Assembly (NCBI RefSeq): GCF_002019695.1
Contig: NZ_KV917376.1
Location: forward strand, 1,815,047-1,879,046
Reading direction: 5' to 3'
Length of the DNA stretch: 64,000 nucleotides
Origin: Evansella clarkii
Lineage (GTDB): Bacteria; Bacillota; Bacilli; Bacillales; Salisediminibacteriaceae
Part shown: positions 28,205 through 35,970 of the stretch, piece by piece
How positions within the stretch are numbered: position 1 is the first letter of the stretch
Layout: each line of letters begins with the position of its first letter
The notes under the pieces: model-generated
What the model was told of the DNA's origin: nothing
The model's database searches: none
Seen by the model: the letters and a program-made list of their open reading frames with translations, nothing else
Made by a program: the position numbers and the translations under genes

Positions 28205-29209
28205 TTACTTACTTGTAAAATGTGGTGCGTATTTTGCAGATAGTTTAATGCATTCTTCCATACTTACGGAACTTGCAATGCCTTTTCCAGCGATATCAAA
28301 AGCTGTACCGTGGTCTACGGACGTACGAAGGAACGGAAGGCCGTTTGTAATAGAAATAGTTTTTTCAAAGTCTGTCATTTTCGCAGCGATATGCCCCTGA
28401 TCGTGGTAAAGAGAAAGAACTGCGTCATATTTTCCTTGCAGTGCCTGGTGGAAGACAGAGTCTGCAGGTACTGGACCAACCGCATCAATGCCGTCTTCTA
28501 CGGCTCTTTCGATTCCCGGTCGGATTTCGTCTACTTCTTCACGTCCGAACAACCCATTTTCACCGCTGTGAGGGTTTAGTCCTGCTACGGCAAATTTACG
28601 TGTTTCTACACCTAAACGCTGAAGAGCTTCGTCACAGCGCTTTAAATAATCATGGACACGCTCAGCAGTCATCTGATCAATTGCATCTTTAAGAGACAGG
28701 TGACGGGTTAAGAAGAAGATTCGCATGTTTTTAACTTCAAACATTGTTAATGGATCATCAGTGTCTGTCATAGATGCAAGCATTTCAGTATGGCCAATAT
28801 GCGGTACTTCTGCTGCTTTTAGTGATTCTTTGTTGATTGGTGTTGTAGCGATAACGTCTGCAGTACCGTCGTTTGCAAGCTCAACCGCTTTTTGAATATA
28901 TTCGAAAGCAGCTTGTCCGCACTGTGCCTGAACTTCTCCATACTGGAATTCGTCCAGGTTGACATTGTCCATGGATAAAACATCAATAGTGCCAAACTCG
29001 AATTTAGCTTCGTCTACTGAGCTTACTTCATTGATTGTCAGGTCGAGTTTCATGAGTTCTGCAGCTTTTTCTAAGATTGCCGTGTTTCCGATAACAATTG
29101 GATTACCTGACTCAAATACTTCTTTTTTCGCAAGTGCTGCTACTGTGATTTCCGGTCCGATTCCTGCTGGATCTCCCATTGGAATTGCGATTACTGGTGT
29201 TTTAGACAT
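28205..29209 (-). CDS. pdxA2: PdxA2-like 4-phospho-D-threonate dehydrogenase
   Basis: This 334-residue NAD-dependent oxidative decarboxylase is of the PdxA family. Visible motifs are the N-terminal [13 protein letters not shown], the metal-binding region around PHIGHTEML (first His), [10 protein letters not shown] and [11 protein letters not shown] (two further His). In vitamin B6 biosynthesis PdxA oxidises 4-phosphohydroxythreonine. Beside a DUF1537 kinase and a permease, the PdxA2 branch is known to convert 4-phospho-D-threonate (or erythronate) to dihydroxyacetone phosphate and CO2. Context therefore favours PdxA2 over B6 synthesis. AAGGAG lies before the ATG on the minus strand. Confidence 0.87.
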   Translation of the reverse strand: MSKTPVIAIPMGDPAGIGPEITVAALAKKEVFESGNPIVIGNTAILEKAAELMKLDLTINEVSSVDEAKFEFGTIDVLSMDNVNLDEFQYGEVQAQCGQAAFEYIQKAVELANDGTADVIATTPINKESLKAAEVPHIGHTEMLASMTDTDDPLTMFEVKNMRIFFLTRHLSLKDAIDQMTAERVHDYLKRCDEALQRLGVETRKFAVAGLNPHSGENGLFGREEVDEIRPGIERAVEDGIDAVGPVPADSVFHQALQGKYDAVLSLYHDQGHIAAKMTDFEKTISITNGLPFLRTSVDHGTAFDIAGKGIASSVSMEECIKLSAKYAPHFTSK

Positions 29210-29281
29210 ATGACATTTCTCCTTTATAATTGGTGTTTTTAATATTCTGTTTGAAACTGTTTTCCCCGTGTAAAGCTGCGG

Positions 29282-30562
29282 CTAAAACTTAGCCTGAAGG
29301 AACTTTACACTGTCGTAAATTGCTTTTTTATCTCCAACCATACCGCCTTTTGTAATAATCGGGAGACCGTCGAAGTATCCTCCGATCATTTTTCCATAGG
29401 CGGCAAGGGGAAGGACTTCGTCGAGAAGCTCAATGCCGCTTGCACGGCTGACAGAGCAAAGGGACGCTGTGACATCTCCGCCACTTGAGAAGCACCCTTT
29501 AAACATAGCGCTTTTGTCTTCAAGCACCTGGCGGCTGATTTTAGCAAGTCCGTCAGTAATTCTCTTTGCAAGTGCCTGTTCGCTGGCATTTTCCTGCTTT
29601 GCCTTTTCTTCCAGATTGAGAAGCGAGTGCCCTGGAAGATGAGTGGTTAAAATGAGCACTTCCTGTTTTTTATCAGCCAGCACAGCTTCTGTGGCCCTCT
29701 GGATTTCCTCGTCCCAGCTGCTTGTGTAACTTGCAAGCTTATCAGGATCTACATATACAGGGTCTGCATTCAGCTTTCCGATTAGATAATTAAGCTGCTG
29801 CCCTGTAAGCTTTGTAGCACTTCCTACAGCTACCAGAATTCTTTCCTGCTTTGCCTGCTGGCGCATTACCGCTTTTGAATAGGCAGCTGTGAGCGGACCG
29901 GGGTCGGCGGAAATTATAAATCTTTCGAGCTGGCACATTGCTTCAGCAATCACTTCAATCTGATCATTAGTCGTAGCGTCGCAAACTACTATTCTGCAGC
30001 CTTCGGAAAACGCAGCATCAAGTGCTTCACTGAGCTTGTCAGCCCCTTTCAATACTTCCTGAAGTCCGAGAAACCCAACTTTGTTTTCAGACTGCATTTC
30101 CGTTAATGCCGGTATGAAAGATTCTGTTAATGGCCGGACCGGGTCGTTAGCTACATCCGTCTGCTGAAGCGGAACCCCGTCAACAAGCAGATAGCCTCCA
30201 ATAACGATTCTGCCGGAATCAGGGAAAGACGGAACGATGACGGCTACCGCTTCTTCTCCAAGCTGCTCAAGCATAGTATCTATTTCAACACCGATATTTC
30301 CCCGGTAGGTGCTGTCAATGCGTTTGGAAAAAAGCTTTGCCCCCCAGCTCTTAAACTGGTCGATTGCCTGGATCGTACGTGATCTGGCAACCTCTGTAGA
30401 CTGATAACGGCTGTCTGTATCTACAATAACGGCGTCATAGTTAATTTCTTCAGGGAATGGCGCCCCCTGCACCATTGTTGCAGACTTAAAACCTTGTTTA
30501 CTCATCCTGACTCCAGTGGCATTCGCACCAGTCAGGTCATCCGCGATAACTCCTATTCTCAT
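29282..30562 (-). CDS. Four-carbon acid sugar kinase (DUF1537; D-threonate kinase-like)
   Basis: This roughly 426-residue ATP-dependent kinase of the OtnK/DtnK family phosphorylates the 4-OH of threonate or erythronate. The N-terminal substrate domain begins RIGVIADDLTGANATGV, and the C-terminal nucleotide domain contains GCFSSGGDVTASLC and KGGMVGD. Two ATGs, at 30568 and 30562, are in frame; AAGGAAGG sits 2 nt before the first and 8 nt before the second, so I take 30562. Its 5' end overlaps the DeoR-family gene by about 26 nt. The next gene, 72 nt downstream, is pdxA2, which acts on the product. Confidence 0.88.
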   Translation of the reverse strand: MRIGVIADDLTGANATGVRMSKQGFKSATMVQGAPFPEEINYDAVIVDTDSRYQSTEVARSRTIQAIDQFKSWGAKLFSKRIDSTYRGNIGVEIDTMLEQLGEEAVAVIVPSFPDSGRIVIGGYLLVDGVPLQQTDVANDPVRPLTESFIPALTEMQSENKVGFLGLQEVLKGADKLSEALDAAFSEGCRIVVCDATTNDQIEVIAEAMCQLERFIISADPGPLTAAYSKAVMRQQAKQERILVAVGSATKLTGQQLNYLIGKLNADPVYVDPDKLASYTSSWDEEIQRATEAVLADKKQEVLILTTHLPGHSLLNLEEKAKQENASEQALAKRITDGLAKISRQVLEDKSAMFKGCFSSGGDVTASLCSVSRASGIELLDEVLPLAAYGKMIGGYFDGLPIITKGGMVGDKKAIYDSVKFLQAKF

Positions 30563-31334
30563 TGACATTACCTTCCTTCTGTGATGGTACCCTTATTATT
30601 GTGTCGTGGTAGGCCTCCGATTCCTTACTGGAAACGTTGTCATTTGTGATAATTCCCTGCAATGCCTCCAGCCTGCAGACGGAAGCAAAAGAACTTTTGC
30701 CAAATTTGCTGTGATCCGCAACGAGCCATGTTTTTTCGGCAGCCTGTACCATAAGCCGCTTCACCTTTGCTTTCTCCAGCGTTGGTGCGGTTATACCGGC
30801 AGCCGGATGAACGGCGTGAGTACCAAGGAAGAGCAGATCTACATGAATGTCTTCCAGCAGACTCTCTGTATGAGGGCCAAACATAGCACCTACCTGGTTT
30901 TGCAGCTCTCCGCCTGTAACAATGACATGTACATGAGTGTTCAGAAATTCAGCTGCGATTAAAATATCATTTGTTATAACCGTTAAGTTTTCCCGGTTTT
31001 TTAGCACCCGTGCTATTTCATGAGTGGTAGTGCCCGAGTCCAGTATGATTGTATCCCCAGGTCTTACAATGGTTGCCGCATGGGCAGCGATTGCTTTTTT
31101 CTCTTGCAGATACTGTTTTTCTTTATTTTCGTATGAGGTTTCGTCAATTATCCTTTTTACAGGAACTGCTCCCCCGTGGGTCCGGATCAGTTTATTTTCC
31201 TTTTCCAGGTGCATTAAGTCCCGGCGGATTGTCATGGCTGAAACACCAAGCATTTTTTCCAGATCCTCAATATCGATTTTTCCTTTATCAAGCACTTCTG
31301 TTTCAATTAACTTTCTTCTCTCGTTTATGTTCAT
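30537..31334 (-). CDS. DeoR-family transcriptional regulator
   Basis: This 265-residue repressor has an N-terminal DeoR winged helix (residues about 3-57, with KMLGVSAMTIRRDLMHLEKE and RTHGGAV) and a C-terminal sugar-phosphate-sensing domain with ILDSGTTTHEIAR, VITNDILIA and FLGTHAV. The open frame extends upstream to 31436, but ATG at 31334 has AAAGGTG correctly spaced, and the extra residues are Lys/Asn-rich and unlike the family, so I start at 31334. As first gene of the operon it would be autoregulated and induced by a phosphorylated four-carbon acid, which is an inference from the family and context. Confidence 0.9.
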   Translation of the reverse strand: MNINERRKLIETEVLDKGKIDIEDLEKMLGVSAMTIRRDLMHLEKENKLIRTHGGAVPVKRIIDETSYENKEKQYLQEKKAIAAHAATIVRPGDTIILDSGTTTHEIARVLKNRENLTVITNDILIAAEFLNTHVHVIVTGGELQNQVGAMFGPHTESLLEDIHVDLLFLGTHAVHPAAGITAPTLEKAKVKRLMVQAAEKTWLVADHSKFGKSSFASVCRLEALQGIITNDNVSSKESEAYHDTIIRVPSQKEGNVNENRSYRG

Positions 31335-31376
31335 TTTTTTCACCTTTCTGTTTAAAACAAACATAATATGATTTTT

Positions 31377-31405
31377 ATTATGGGGTTTATGTTCGTTTTT
31401 GTCAA
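31377..31405 (-). promoter_or_regulatory. Promoter of the deoR-kinase-pdxA2-gntP operon
   Basis: On the minus strand TTGACA (31405-31400) and CATAAT (31382-31377) are separated by 17 bp, a near-consensus sigma-A promoter about 45 bp before the regulator's start codon. Confidence 0.7.
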
Positions 31406-31431
31406 TTATTATTTTTCGTTTGTTCGTTTTT
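31390..31431. promoter_or_regulatory. Direct-repeat operator pair at the deoR promoter
   Basis: TGTTCGTTTTT occurs twice, at 31390-31400 and 31421-31431, exactly 31 bp (three helical turns) apart; the first copy touches the -35 box. A related inverted AAAACAAACAT lies at 31354-31364. DeoR-family repressors commonly bind such repeats, so these are candidate autoregulatory operators. Confidence 0.55.
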
Positions 31432-31529
31432 ATCATTATAACTTAAATATACTCGGTTGTTTACAGGAGGGACAGGGCGGGTATTTGAAAGGATGTCAGA
31501 TTAATTTAAAGAAACCAGGAGGTGCCGGG

Positions 31530-31721
31530 ATGGCTAATAAAGAATTGGCAATGCATGAAAAGCTCGAAGTACATGAAATACTGCAGATTAAATCTGCATG
31601 TGTGGCAAAGTCAGCAATGATGCAGGGGCTTGCATCCGACAAAAAGCTGAAGGAACTGCTGGAAGAGGATGTTAAAAAATCGAAAAAAGTCGTTGAGGAA
31701 CTTAAAGATATATTATCTTAA
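31530..31721 (+). CDS. Small CotF-like spore coat-associated protein
   Basis: This is a 63-residue, alpha-helical protein beginning MANKELAMHEKLEVHEILQ. The start is set by AGGAGGTG at 31517-31524; the longer open frame upstream of it has no ribosome binding site. It resembles the N-terminal half of Coat F-type helical-bundle proteins, with the HEILQIKS segment typical of small Bacillus coat-like proteins. It lies 66 nt before a full CotF-domain gene, and the two are probably cotranscribed during sporulation. The function is a structural coat role by analogy only. Confidence 0.65.
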   Translation: MANKELAMHEKLEVHEILQIKSACVAKSAMMQGLASDKKLKELLEEDVKKSKKVVEELKDILS

Positions 31722-31787
31722 GTAAGATATAGCGAACGGAAGAGAGTGCCTGTAAAAAATAATTCAAAGACAGGAAGGTGACTTTTT

Positions 31788-32093
31788 ATGGGAAGTATTT
31801 TAGATAAAATTGCTAATAAAGATGCGATCACTGACGAAGTAATCGCGACAGATATGCTCGTTACAGCTAAAGCAACTGTAAGAAGCTATGCAGTTGCGAT
31901 TACAGAAACAGCCAGCCCGGAAGTCCATAAAATTCTGAAGAAGCAGCTTGACGAAGCGATAGAAACGCATCATAAAATTGCCACGTACATGATTGAGAAC
32001 GAAATGTATCATGCATACGATATTGATGAGCAAATTAAACATGACCAGCAAAAAGCCGATATGGCACTGGATATGCCGGAAGACAACCGATAA
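31788..32093 (+). CDS. Spore coat protein, CotF family
   Basis: This 101-residue protein contains the Coat F domain: IATDMLVTAKATVRSYAVAI, EVHKILKKQLDEAIETHHKI and a Tyr-rich tail, YMIENEMYHAYD. It is a four-helix-bundle fold related to ferritin-like proteins, assembled into the spore coat late in sporulation. The gene is preceded by AGGAAGGTG and the 63-residue partner, and followed by a strong terminator. Its presence marks the host as an endospore former. Confidence 0.87.
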   Translation: MGSILDKIANKDAITDEVIATDMLVTAKATVRSYAVAITETASPEVHKILKKQLDEAIETHHKIATYMIENEMYHAYDIDEQIKHDQQKADMALDMPEDNR

Positions 32094-32105
32094 ATATGGA
32101 CTGAA

Positions 32106-32136
32106 AAGAACCTGGAATGCTTCCAGGTTCTTTTTG
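32106..32136 (+). terminator. Terminator after the coat genes
   Basis: GAACCTGGAA (32108-32117) and TTCCAGGTTC (32121-32130) form a perfect 10-bp stem, followed by TTTTTG. Confidence 0.9.
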
Positions 32137-32173
32137 TTTAGGAAGATAACGAATAATGTGTTTTGAGTAAAAT

Positions 32174-32244
32174 TTGGTTTGATATCCTGGCGGAAAGATA
32201 ATAGTAATAGGGAGGAAGATTCGGGAGACTGCGCGAATCTTTTA
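32174..32244 (+). promoter_or_regulatory. Candidate promoter and leader hairpin of the peroxiredoxin gene
   Basis: TTGGTT (32174-32179), 17 bp, then GATAAT (32197-32202) is a possible promoter. Downstream, AGATTCG (32217-32223) pairs with CGAATCT (32234-32240) before TTTA, which may be a weak attenuator. Both are read only from pattern. Confidence 0.35.
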
Positions 32245-32348
32245 TAGAAATGAGGGAAAAGCTTATTTATAAAACAAGCATAAACTGTTCAGCCGAATAG
32301 AGTGATTCAGCCTGAATGGCGGAGCTGCTTGTATAGGAGGTGGGCTTA

Positions 32349-32813
32349 ATGGCGGAACCTGAAGTTGGTTCGGCAGCGCCGGACTTTTATTTATCTTCGA
32401 CCAGGAAGGAAAAGATCTCACTGGAAGACTACAGAGGAGAAAAAAATATTCTCCTTGCTTTCTTCCCGCTTGATTTTACCCCTGGTTGAATTAGAGAACT
32501 AACCTCTTGGAAAGAGGACTACGAGAAACTTGAACGGCTCGATACAGAAGTTTTAGCGGTGAGTGTCGATCATATATACTCCCATAATGTTTTTGAAGCA
32601 AGCCTGGGAACCCTTCCTTACCCTTTGCTGTCCGACTGGTTTAAGGAAACGGCGAGGGCTTACGGGGTGCTGAATGAAGAGGATCTCACTGCCAAAAGAT
32701 CAGTGTTCATCATTAACAAGAACGGTGATATAGTCTACAAGAATACCGCATTTAAAGCGGATGTCCATGAGGATTATGAAGCATGCATCCGTAAGCTGGA
32801 GGAATTGATTTAG
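32349..32813 (+). CDS. Peroxiredoxin, probable selenoprotein (in-frame TGA at the catalytic residue)
   Basis: From ATG 32349 (AGGAGGTGG at 32336-32344) the frame encodes a normal-length AhpC/TSA peroxiredoxin of 154 residues interrupted only by TGA at codon 47. The surrounding protein reads FFPLDFTPG-TGA-IRELTSW: TGA stands where peroxiredoxins have the peroxidatic Cys of the FTPxC motif. Homology continues downstream (VLAVSVDHIYSH, LLSDWFKETARAYGV, RSVFIINKNGDIVY), with a possible resolving Cys in EACIRKL. A hairpin follows the TGA at bSECIS distance. I read it as selenocysteine insertion, giving a thiol- or selenol-dependent peroxide reductase; a nonsense pseudogene is the alternative. Confidence 0.75.
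32503..32517 (+). promoter_or_regulatory. Candidate bacterial SECIS hairpin
   Basis: CCTCTT (32503-32508) pairs perfectly with AAGAGG (32512-32517) across a GGA loop. The loop begins 20 nt after the TGA at 32487-32489 and has G at its first two positions. Published bSECIS models ask for a loop G about 16-37 nt after UGA. The hairpin lies within the coding frame, as bacterial SECIS elements do. Confidence 0.6.
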
Positions 32814-32822
32814 TGGTTTGTA

Positions 32823-32855
32823 CCCTCTCCTTTATGAAGGAGGGGGATTTTTTTG
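32823..32855 (+). terminator. Terminator after the peroxiredoxin
   Basis: CCTCTCCTT and GAAGGAGGGG pair around a short loop, followed by ATTTTTTTG. Confidence 0.8.
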
Positions 32856-33087
32856 TTGTGTGGTGGAAGAACGGATAGGGGCGAGAGAGTATAAGATATG
32901 AAATGGTGTTGGCGGTTTGCAGATGTTGAACAAGTTACTAGCTTGGCTGGTTATAATTTGAGATTGGTGAGAGAGCTTGTCACATTTTTTATTGATGAGT
33001 CATAAAATAATAGCAGAAATACCGTTGGTGGTGTATAAATTCCTCTTTTTTCCACAAAAATAATATAAAAAGGCGGGGTGATGAAGA

Positions 33088-33285
33088 ATGGGTCTGTTTC
33101 AGTCTTTCTCCAATTGGCAGTCTGGAAGAAAGCAGAGAAGAATTAGTGAAATGCAGGCAAAGAATAAGTGTCCGGATTGTGGAGGGAAGGGATTTTATAT
33201 GTTTTCCAATGAGTATTTTATGACGACGCCATACGATTGTCCAGGATGTAACGGCAGCGGCACTTTTTCTGATTGGGTTAAGTAG
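33088..33285 (+). CDS. Small DnaJ-type zinc-finger protein
   Basis: This 65-residue basic protein has two zinc-binding knuckles: CPDCGGKG (residues about 28-35) and CPGCNGSG (about 52-59), the CxxCxGxG repeat of the DnaJ cysteine-rich domain. With only two repeats it would bind a single zinc. No J-domain is present. Proteins like this are usually uncharacterised; a role in binding protein or RNA is possible but not shown. A GGCGGGGTG motif precedes the ATG. The gene stands alone. Confidence 0.7.
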   Translation: MGLFQSFSNWQSGRKQRRISEMQAKNKCPDCGGKGFYMFSNEYFMTTPYDCPGCNGSGTFSDWVK

Positions 33286-33653
33286 CAGGTTAGTTGTGGT
33301 TTAGTTGCTGGGGCAGGGAGCTGTGAAGGTGGGAAGGCGGTCTTTTGTCCACTCAATCGCTAATTTAGTTATAGTCTTGTCGTTGGATTGGTTGTCTTCG
33401 AAGAGATGCTCCTCGGAAATTAATTTATGGTTCTTTCCAGCAGGAGAGTTATGAAAGACTGATGGATGAAAAACCGTGCTGGGTTGAGAGACTTACTTCG
33501 GAGGAGGAGCAGGAAAGAATAGTTGACGAAGAGCCGTTTGGGTTGAGAGTGAAGCTTCGAAGTGTGAAAAAGGTCAATATAACTGCCGGTTTCAATTGGA
33601 ACTGTGTTATGGCTAGAATGCAAAGGTGATTTGCATTCTTTTTTGGGTTAGGA
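33286..33653. other. Intergenic stretch with no convincing gene
   Basis: A 55-codon frame from 33462 (MDEKPCWVERLTSEEE...) is present on the plus strand but has no good ribosome binding site, and I recognise no family. Nothing else is seen before array 3. Confidence 0.4.
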
Positions 33654-33985
33654 AGCAGTGCGAGAGCGTCTTGCATCCCATGAGCGAGAGAAAGGGATGA
33701 CCTCAAGTAGTGCGAGAGCGTCTTGCATCCCATGAGCGAGAGAAAGGGATGACCTCAAGTAGTGCGAGAGCGTCTTGCATCCCATGAGCGAGAGAAAGGG
33801 ATGACCTCAAGTAGTGCGAGAGCGTCTTGCATCCCATGAGCGAGAGGAGGGCGTTAACCCAAGTAGTGCAAGAGCGTCTTGCACCCCATAAGCGGGAGGA
33901 GGGCGTTACCTCAAGTAGTGCAAGAGCGTCTTGCATCCCATGAATGAGAAGATAGCATAAACTCAAGGGATACAAGAGTATAAAT
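33654..33985. repeat. Tandem array 3: seven 52-bp units
   Basis: The CGAGAGCG/CAAGAGCG core recurs at 33661, 33713, 33765, 33817, 33869, 33921 and (diverged) 33973, always exactly 52 bp apart. A unit is TGCGAGAGCGTCTTGCATCC, then CATGAGCGAGAGAAAGGGAT and GACCTCAAGTAG. It shares the TCTTGCATCCCATGAG block with array 2 and TCTTGCAT with array 1. The first four units are almost identical, suggesting recent expansion; the outer units are decayed. Sequence between its end and 34255 is AT-rich and shows no gene. Confidence 0.92.
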
Positions 33986-34255
33986 AGCCTCATTTATAAA
34001 TAATAAGTTTACTTCCCTTTTTTTATTAATTTATAGTTTTTCCAAAAAACGGGTTGGATGGCTTTCTTTGAATACAAGTAATTACACCAGTGTTTTATTA
34101 CATTTATGGTTACCAACCTAAATCCAGACAATCTGAAAAAACAAGCTAAACTATACGCCGCTTGCATTTCCCACATTGAAGTTTTCGTCCCCTCAAAGGG
34201 CTAAAACCCGCTCCATTCATGATAAAATAAGAAAAAAACAACGTGGGGTGTCTTT

Positions 34256-34747
34256 TTGAAGTTTGCGAGATTTGATTTTTATTTAAAGTATGTTTTGCCT
34301 TTTACGGCCTGGCTAGGGCTGATTCACTTTTCTTCGTCTCAGTCGTATGAAGACCAGAATGTCCAGCCTATACTGGAAGGTTTTCCGCTGGACTGGGTTT
34401 ACACCTTATTTTCGTGGGTTTCTTTTAGTTACGGAGATTCGGTAGTCAGTCTGGAAACCCGTTCCCCGGAGGCTTTCGTTGAATTTTTTATCAGGAAAGG
34501 TGCTCATGTATTTGTCTATGCAGTGTTGGCAATTCTTGCATTCCGGCTCATATATCAGATTTTGCCTAAAATATATCCTTCAGCGGCTGCTGCCTGGCTT
34601 TTCGTCACTTTATATGCGGCAATAGATGAAATAAGGCAGTACTTCCATCCGGATCGATCAGGTATGATAGAGGACGTTATCCTCGACTCAGTGGGCGGGA
34701 TTATTGGTCTGGCGGTTTATATTGTCTGGATGAAAAAACGAAGCTAA
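34256..34747 (+). CDS. VanZ-family membrane protein
   Basis: This 163-residue integral membrane protein has the VanZ layout: an N-terminal helix ending in AWLGLIHFSSSQSY, two or three central helices (AHVFVYAVLAILAFRLIY, AAAWLFVTLYAAIDEIRQYF) and the conserved DEIRQYFHPDRSGMIEDVILDSVGGIIGL signature. VanZ-like proteins are linked to teicoplanin resistance in enterococci, but most chromosomal homologues have no known function. The frame begins at a TTG (34256) with GGGGTG five bases before it, and no ATG is available near the N-terminus. Confidence 0.85.
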   Translation: MKFARFDFYLKYVLPFTAWLGLIHFSSSQSYEDQNVQPILEGFPLDWVYTLFSWVSFSYGDSVVSLETRSPEAFVEFFIRKGAHVFVYAVLAILAFRLIYQILPKIYPSAAAAWLFVTLYAAIDEIRQYFHPDRSGMIEDVILDSVGGIIGLAVYIVWMKKRS

Positions 34748-34862
34748 TTATGAGAAATTTTGGTGAAACAGGAAGAAATATTAATATAAAGCATGAATAA
34801 TGTGAAACAAAATTGTATAATGAAAAAAGTATATAAGTTTTGCGGATCGCTGGAGGTATAAT

Positions 34863-35705
34863 ATGAAAAGATGGCTGGTATTTTTAATAATTTTTATCTC
34901 AATAGGGGCTGTAATATTTGGCAGGTTTTCCTATCAGGCAAAACTGTCCGATATAGCAGAAGCAGCAAAAGAGCACAGCAGCACACCGATTTTACAAGCT
35001 GAAGAGAACGCAGCCTCAGAGCCTGAAGAAAACAATGGTAGAGATAACAATGATTCATCAGAGATTAATATAGCTGAATTAACGGAGGATCTCGATTCTT
35101 CCGTAAGGGATTTAATTGAGGGCCGATATGCTGAGGGTGAAAAAATAGAAATTGCTGCCTTTGGTTCAAGAGCGCTGACAGACTCTGAAAGTGAGGGACT
35201 TATACCATGGCCTGAACTTTTAGAAGATAATCTAAATGAAAGTTACAGTACAGAACTCTTCGAAGTGACTACCTATTCTTTTGACCGCCTTACCAGTCTG
35301 GAAGTTTACCAGGATTCTCTATATGAAGAGGCAGCTGTTTCACATCCTGACTTGTTAATTCTTGAACCATTTATGCTGTCAAACAACGGAAATGTAAGAA
35401 TAGAAGATTCCTTGGATATTACTGAGAGATTAATAGAGGAGTTTGAGAAGGAAAACGAGGATATTATTATTTTTGTGCAGCCTCCTCATCCGTTATATAA
35501 TTCCGTTTTTTATCCACAGGAGGTCGAAGCACTTAAAGACTTTGTTGAGGAACAGGGGTTAAGTTACGCGGATCACTGGGAAGAATGGCCTGGTATTCAG
35601 GATGAAGAATTATTAACATATACAGATGAAGAGCATAATATGCCCACAGAGGCAGGGCATGAATTATGGGCAGAAGCTTTGAAAAAATATTTTGTTAAAG
35701 AATAA
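34863..35705 (+). CDS. Membrane-anchored SGNH/GDSL-like hydrolase
   Basis: This 280-residue protein has an N-terminal signal anchor (WLVFLIIFISIGAVIFG), a low-complexity acidic linker (about 40-80) and an SGNH-like domain. Block I reads EIAAFGSRALTDS, keeping a Ser where the GDS motif lies but not the Asp. DLLILEPFML and a C-terminal DEEHNMPTEAGHELWAEAL correspond to later blocks, the last holding a candidate catalytic Asp/Glu-His. Such proteins act on esters of cell-surface polysaccharides or lipids outside the membrane. Without a GDS motif, activity is uncertain. Confidence 0.65.
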   Translation: MKRWLVFLIIFISIGAVIFGRFSYQAKLSDIAEAAKEHSSTPILQAEENAASEPEENNGRDNNDSSEINIAELTEDLDSSVRDLIEGRYAEGEKIEIAAFGSRALTDSESEGLIPWPELLEDNLNESYSTELFEVTTYSFDRLTSLEVYQDSLYEEAAVSHPDLLILEPFMLSNNGNVRIEDSLDITERLIEEFEKENEDIIIFVQPPHPLYNSVFYPQEVEALKDFVEEQGLSYADHWEEWPGIQDEELLTYTDEEHNMPTEAGHELWAEALKKYFVKE

Positions 35706-35706
35706 A

Positions 35707-35745
35707 AAGAACAGGAAGACTCTTTGAGTCTTCCTGTTCTTTTTA
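35707..35745. terminator. Bidirectional terminator
   Basis: AAGAACAGGAAGACTC (35707-35722) and GAGTCTTCCTGTTCTT (35726-35741) form a perfect 16-bp stem with a TTT loop and T/A runs on both sides. It serves the convergent genes at 34863 and 35743. Confidence 0.9.
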
Positions 35746-35970
35746 TTCGAAATCAAGCAAATAGGCCGAAAAGCCTTTATGACATTCGGGGCATTGAAAA
35801 GGAAATGAGATCTTTTTGTTTAGAGCAGCATTTCGTATTTCGGGGCTGTCTTCACCGTATACGTGTCTGGCTATGTCATTCCATTTCTCTACCTCAGTGC
35901 TGCTATTACAGCTGGGACAGATAACCTGGGTACTTTCCTGAATCTTCTTCTTCTGAAAGATCTTCAGCAT
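35743..35970 (-). CDS. Small zinc-ribbon protein
   Basis: This 75-residue protein has two CxxC knuckles, CPSC (about residue 19) and CPEC (about residue 60), likely forming one zinc ribbon. The start at 35970 has GAGGTGA at proper distance on the minus strand; the frame extends to 36000 but without a ribosome binding site. No function is recognised. Confidence 0.65.
   Translation of the reverse strand: MLKIFQKKKIQESTQVICPSCNSSTEVEKWNDIARHVYGEDSPEIRNAALNKKISFPFQCPECHKGFSAYLLDFE

Noticed and set aside
31368-31529. N-terminal extension of the small coat-like protein (MIFIMGFMFVF...).
   Set aside because: It covers the deoR promoter and operators and lacks a ribosome binding site, whereas ATG 31530 has AGGAGGTG.
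32559-32813. A short independent peroxiredoxin-like gene starting at ATG 32559.
   Set aside because: It has no ribosome binding site and is the C-terminal part of the 32349-32813 frame, cut only because TGA was treated as a stop.
33462-33629. A 55-codon ORF (MDEKPCWVERL...).
   Set aside because: There is no adequate ribosome binding site and no recognised family; the adjoining frame is open but has no better start. Left as unassigned.
33449-33993. Minus-strand ORFs with repeated GMQDALALL-like peptides.
   Set aside because: They are produced by array 3 in the same way as those of array 1; no start signals.
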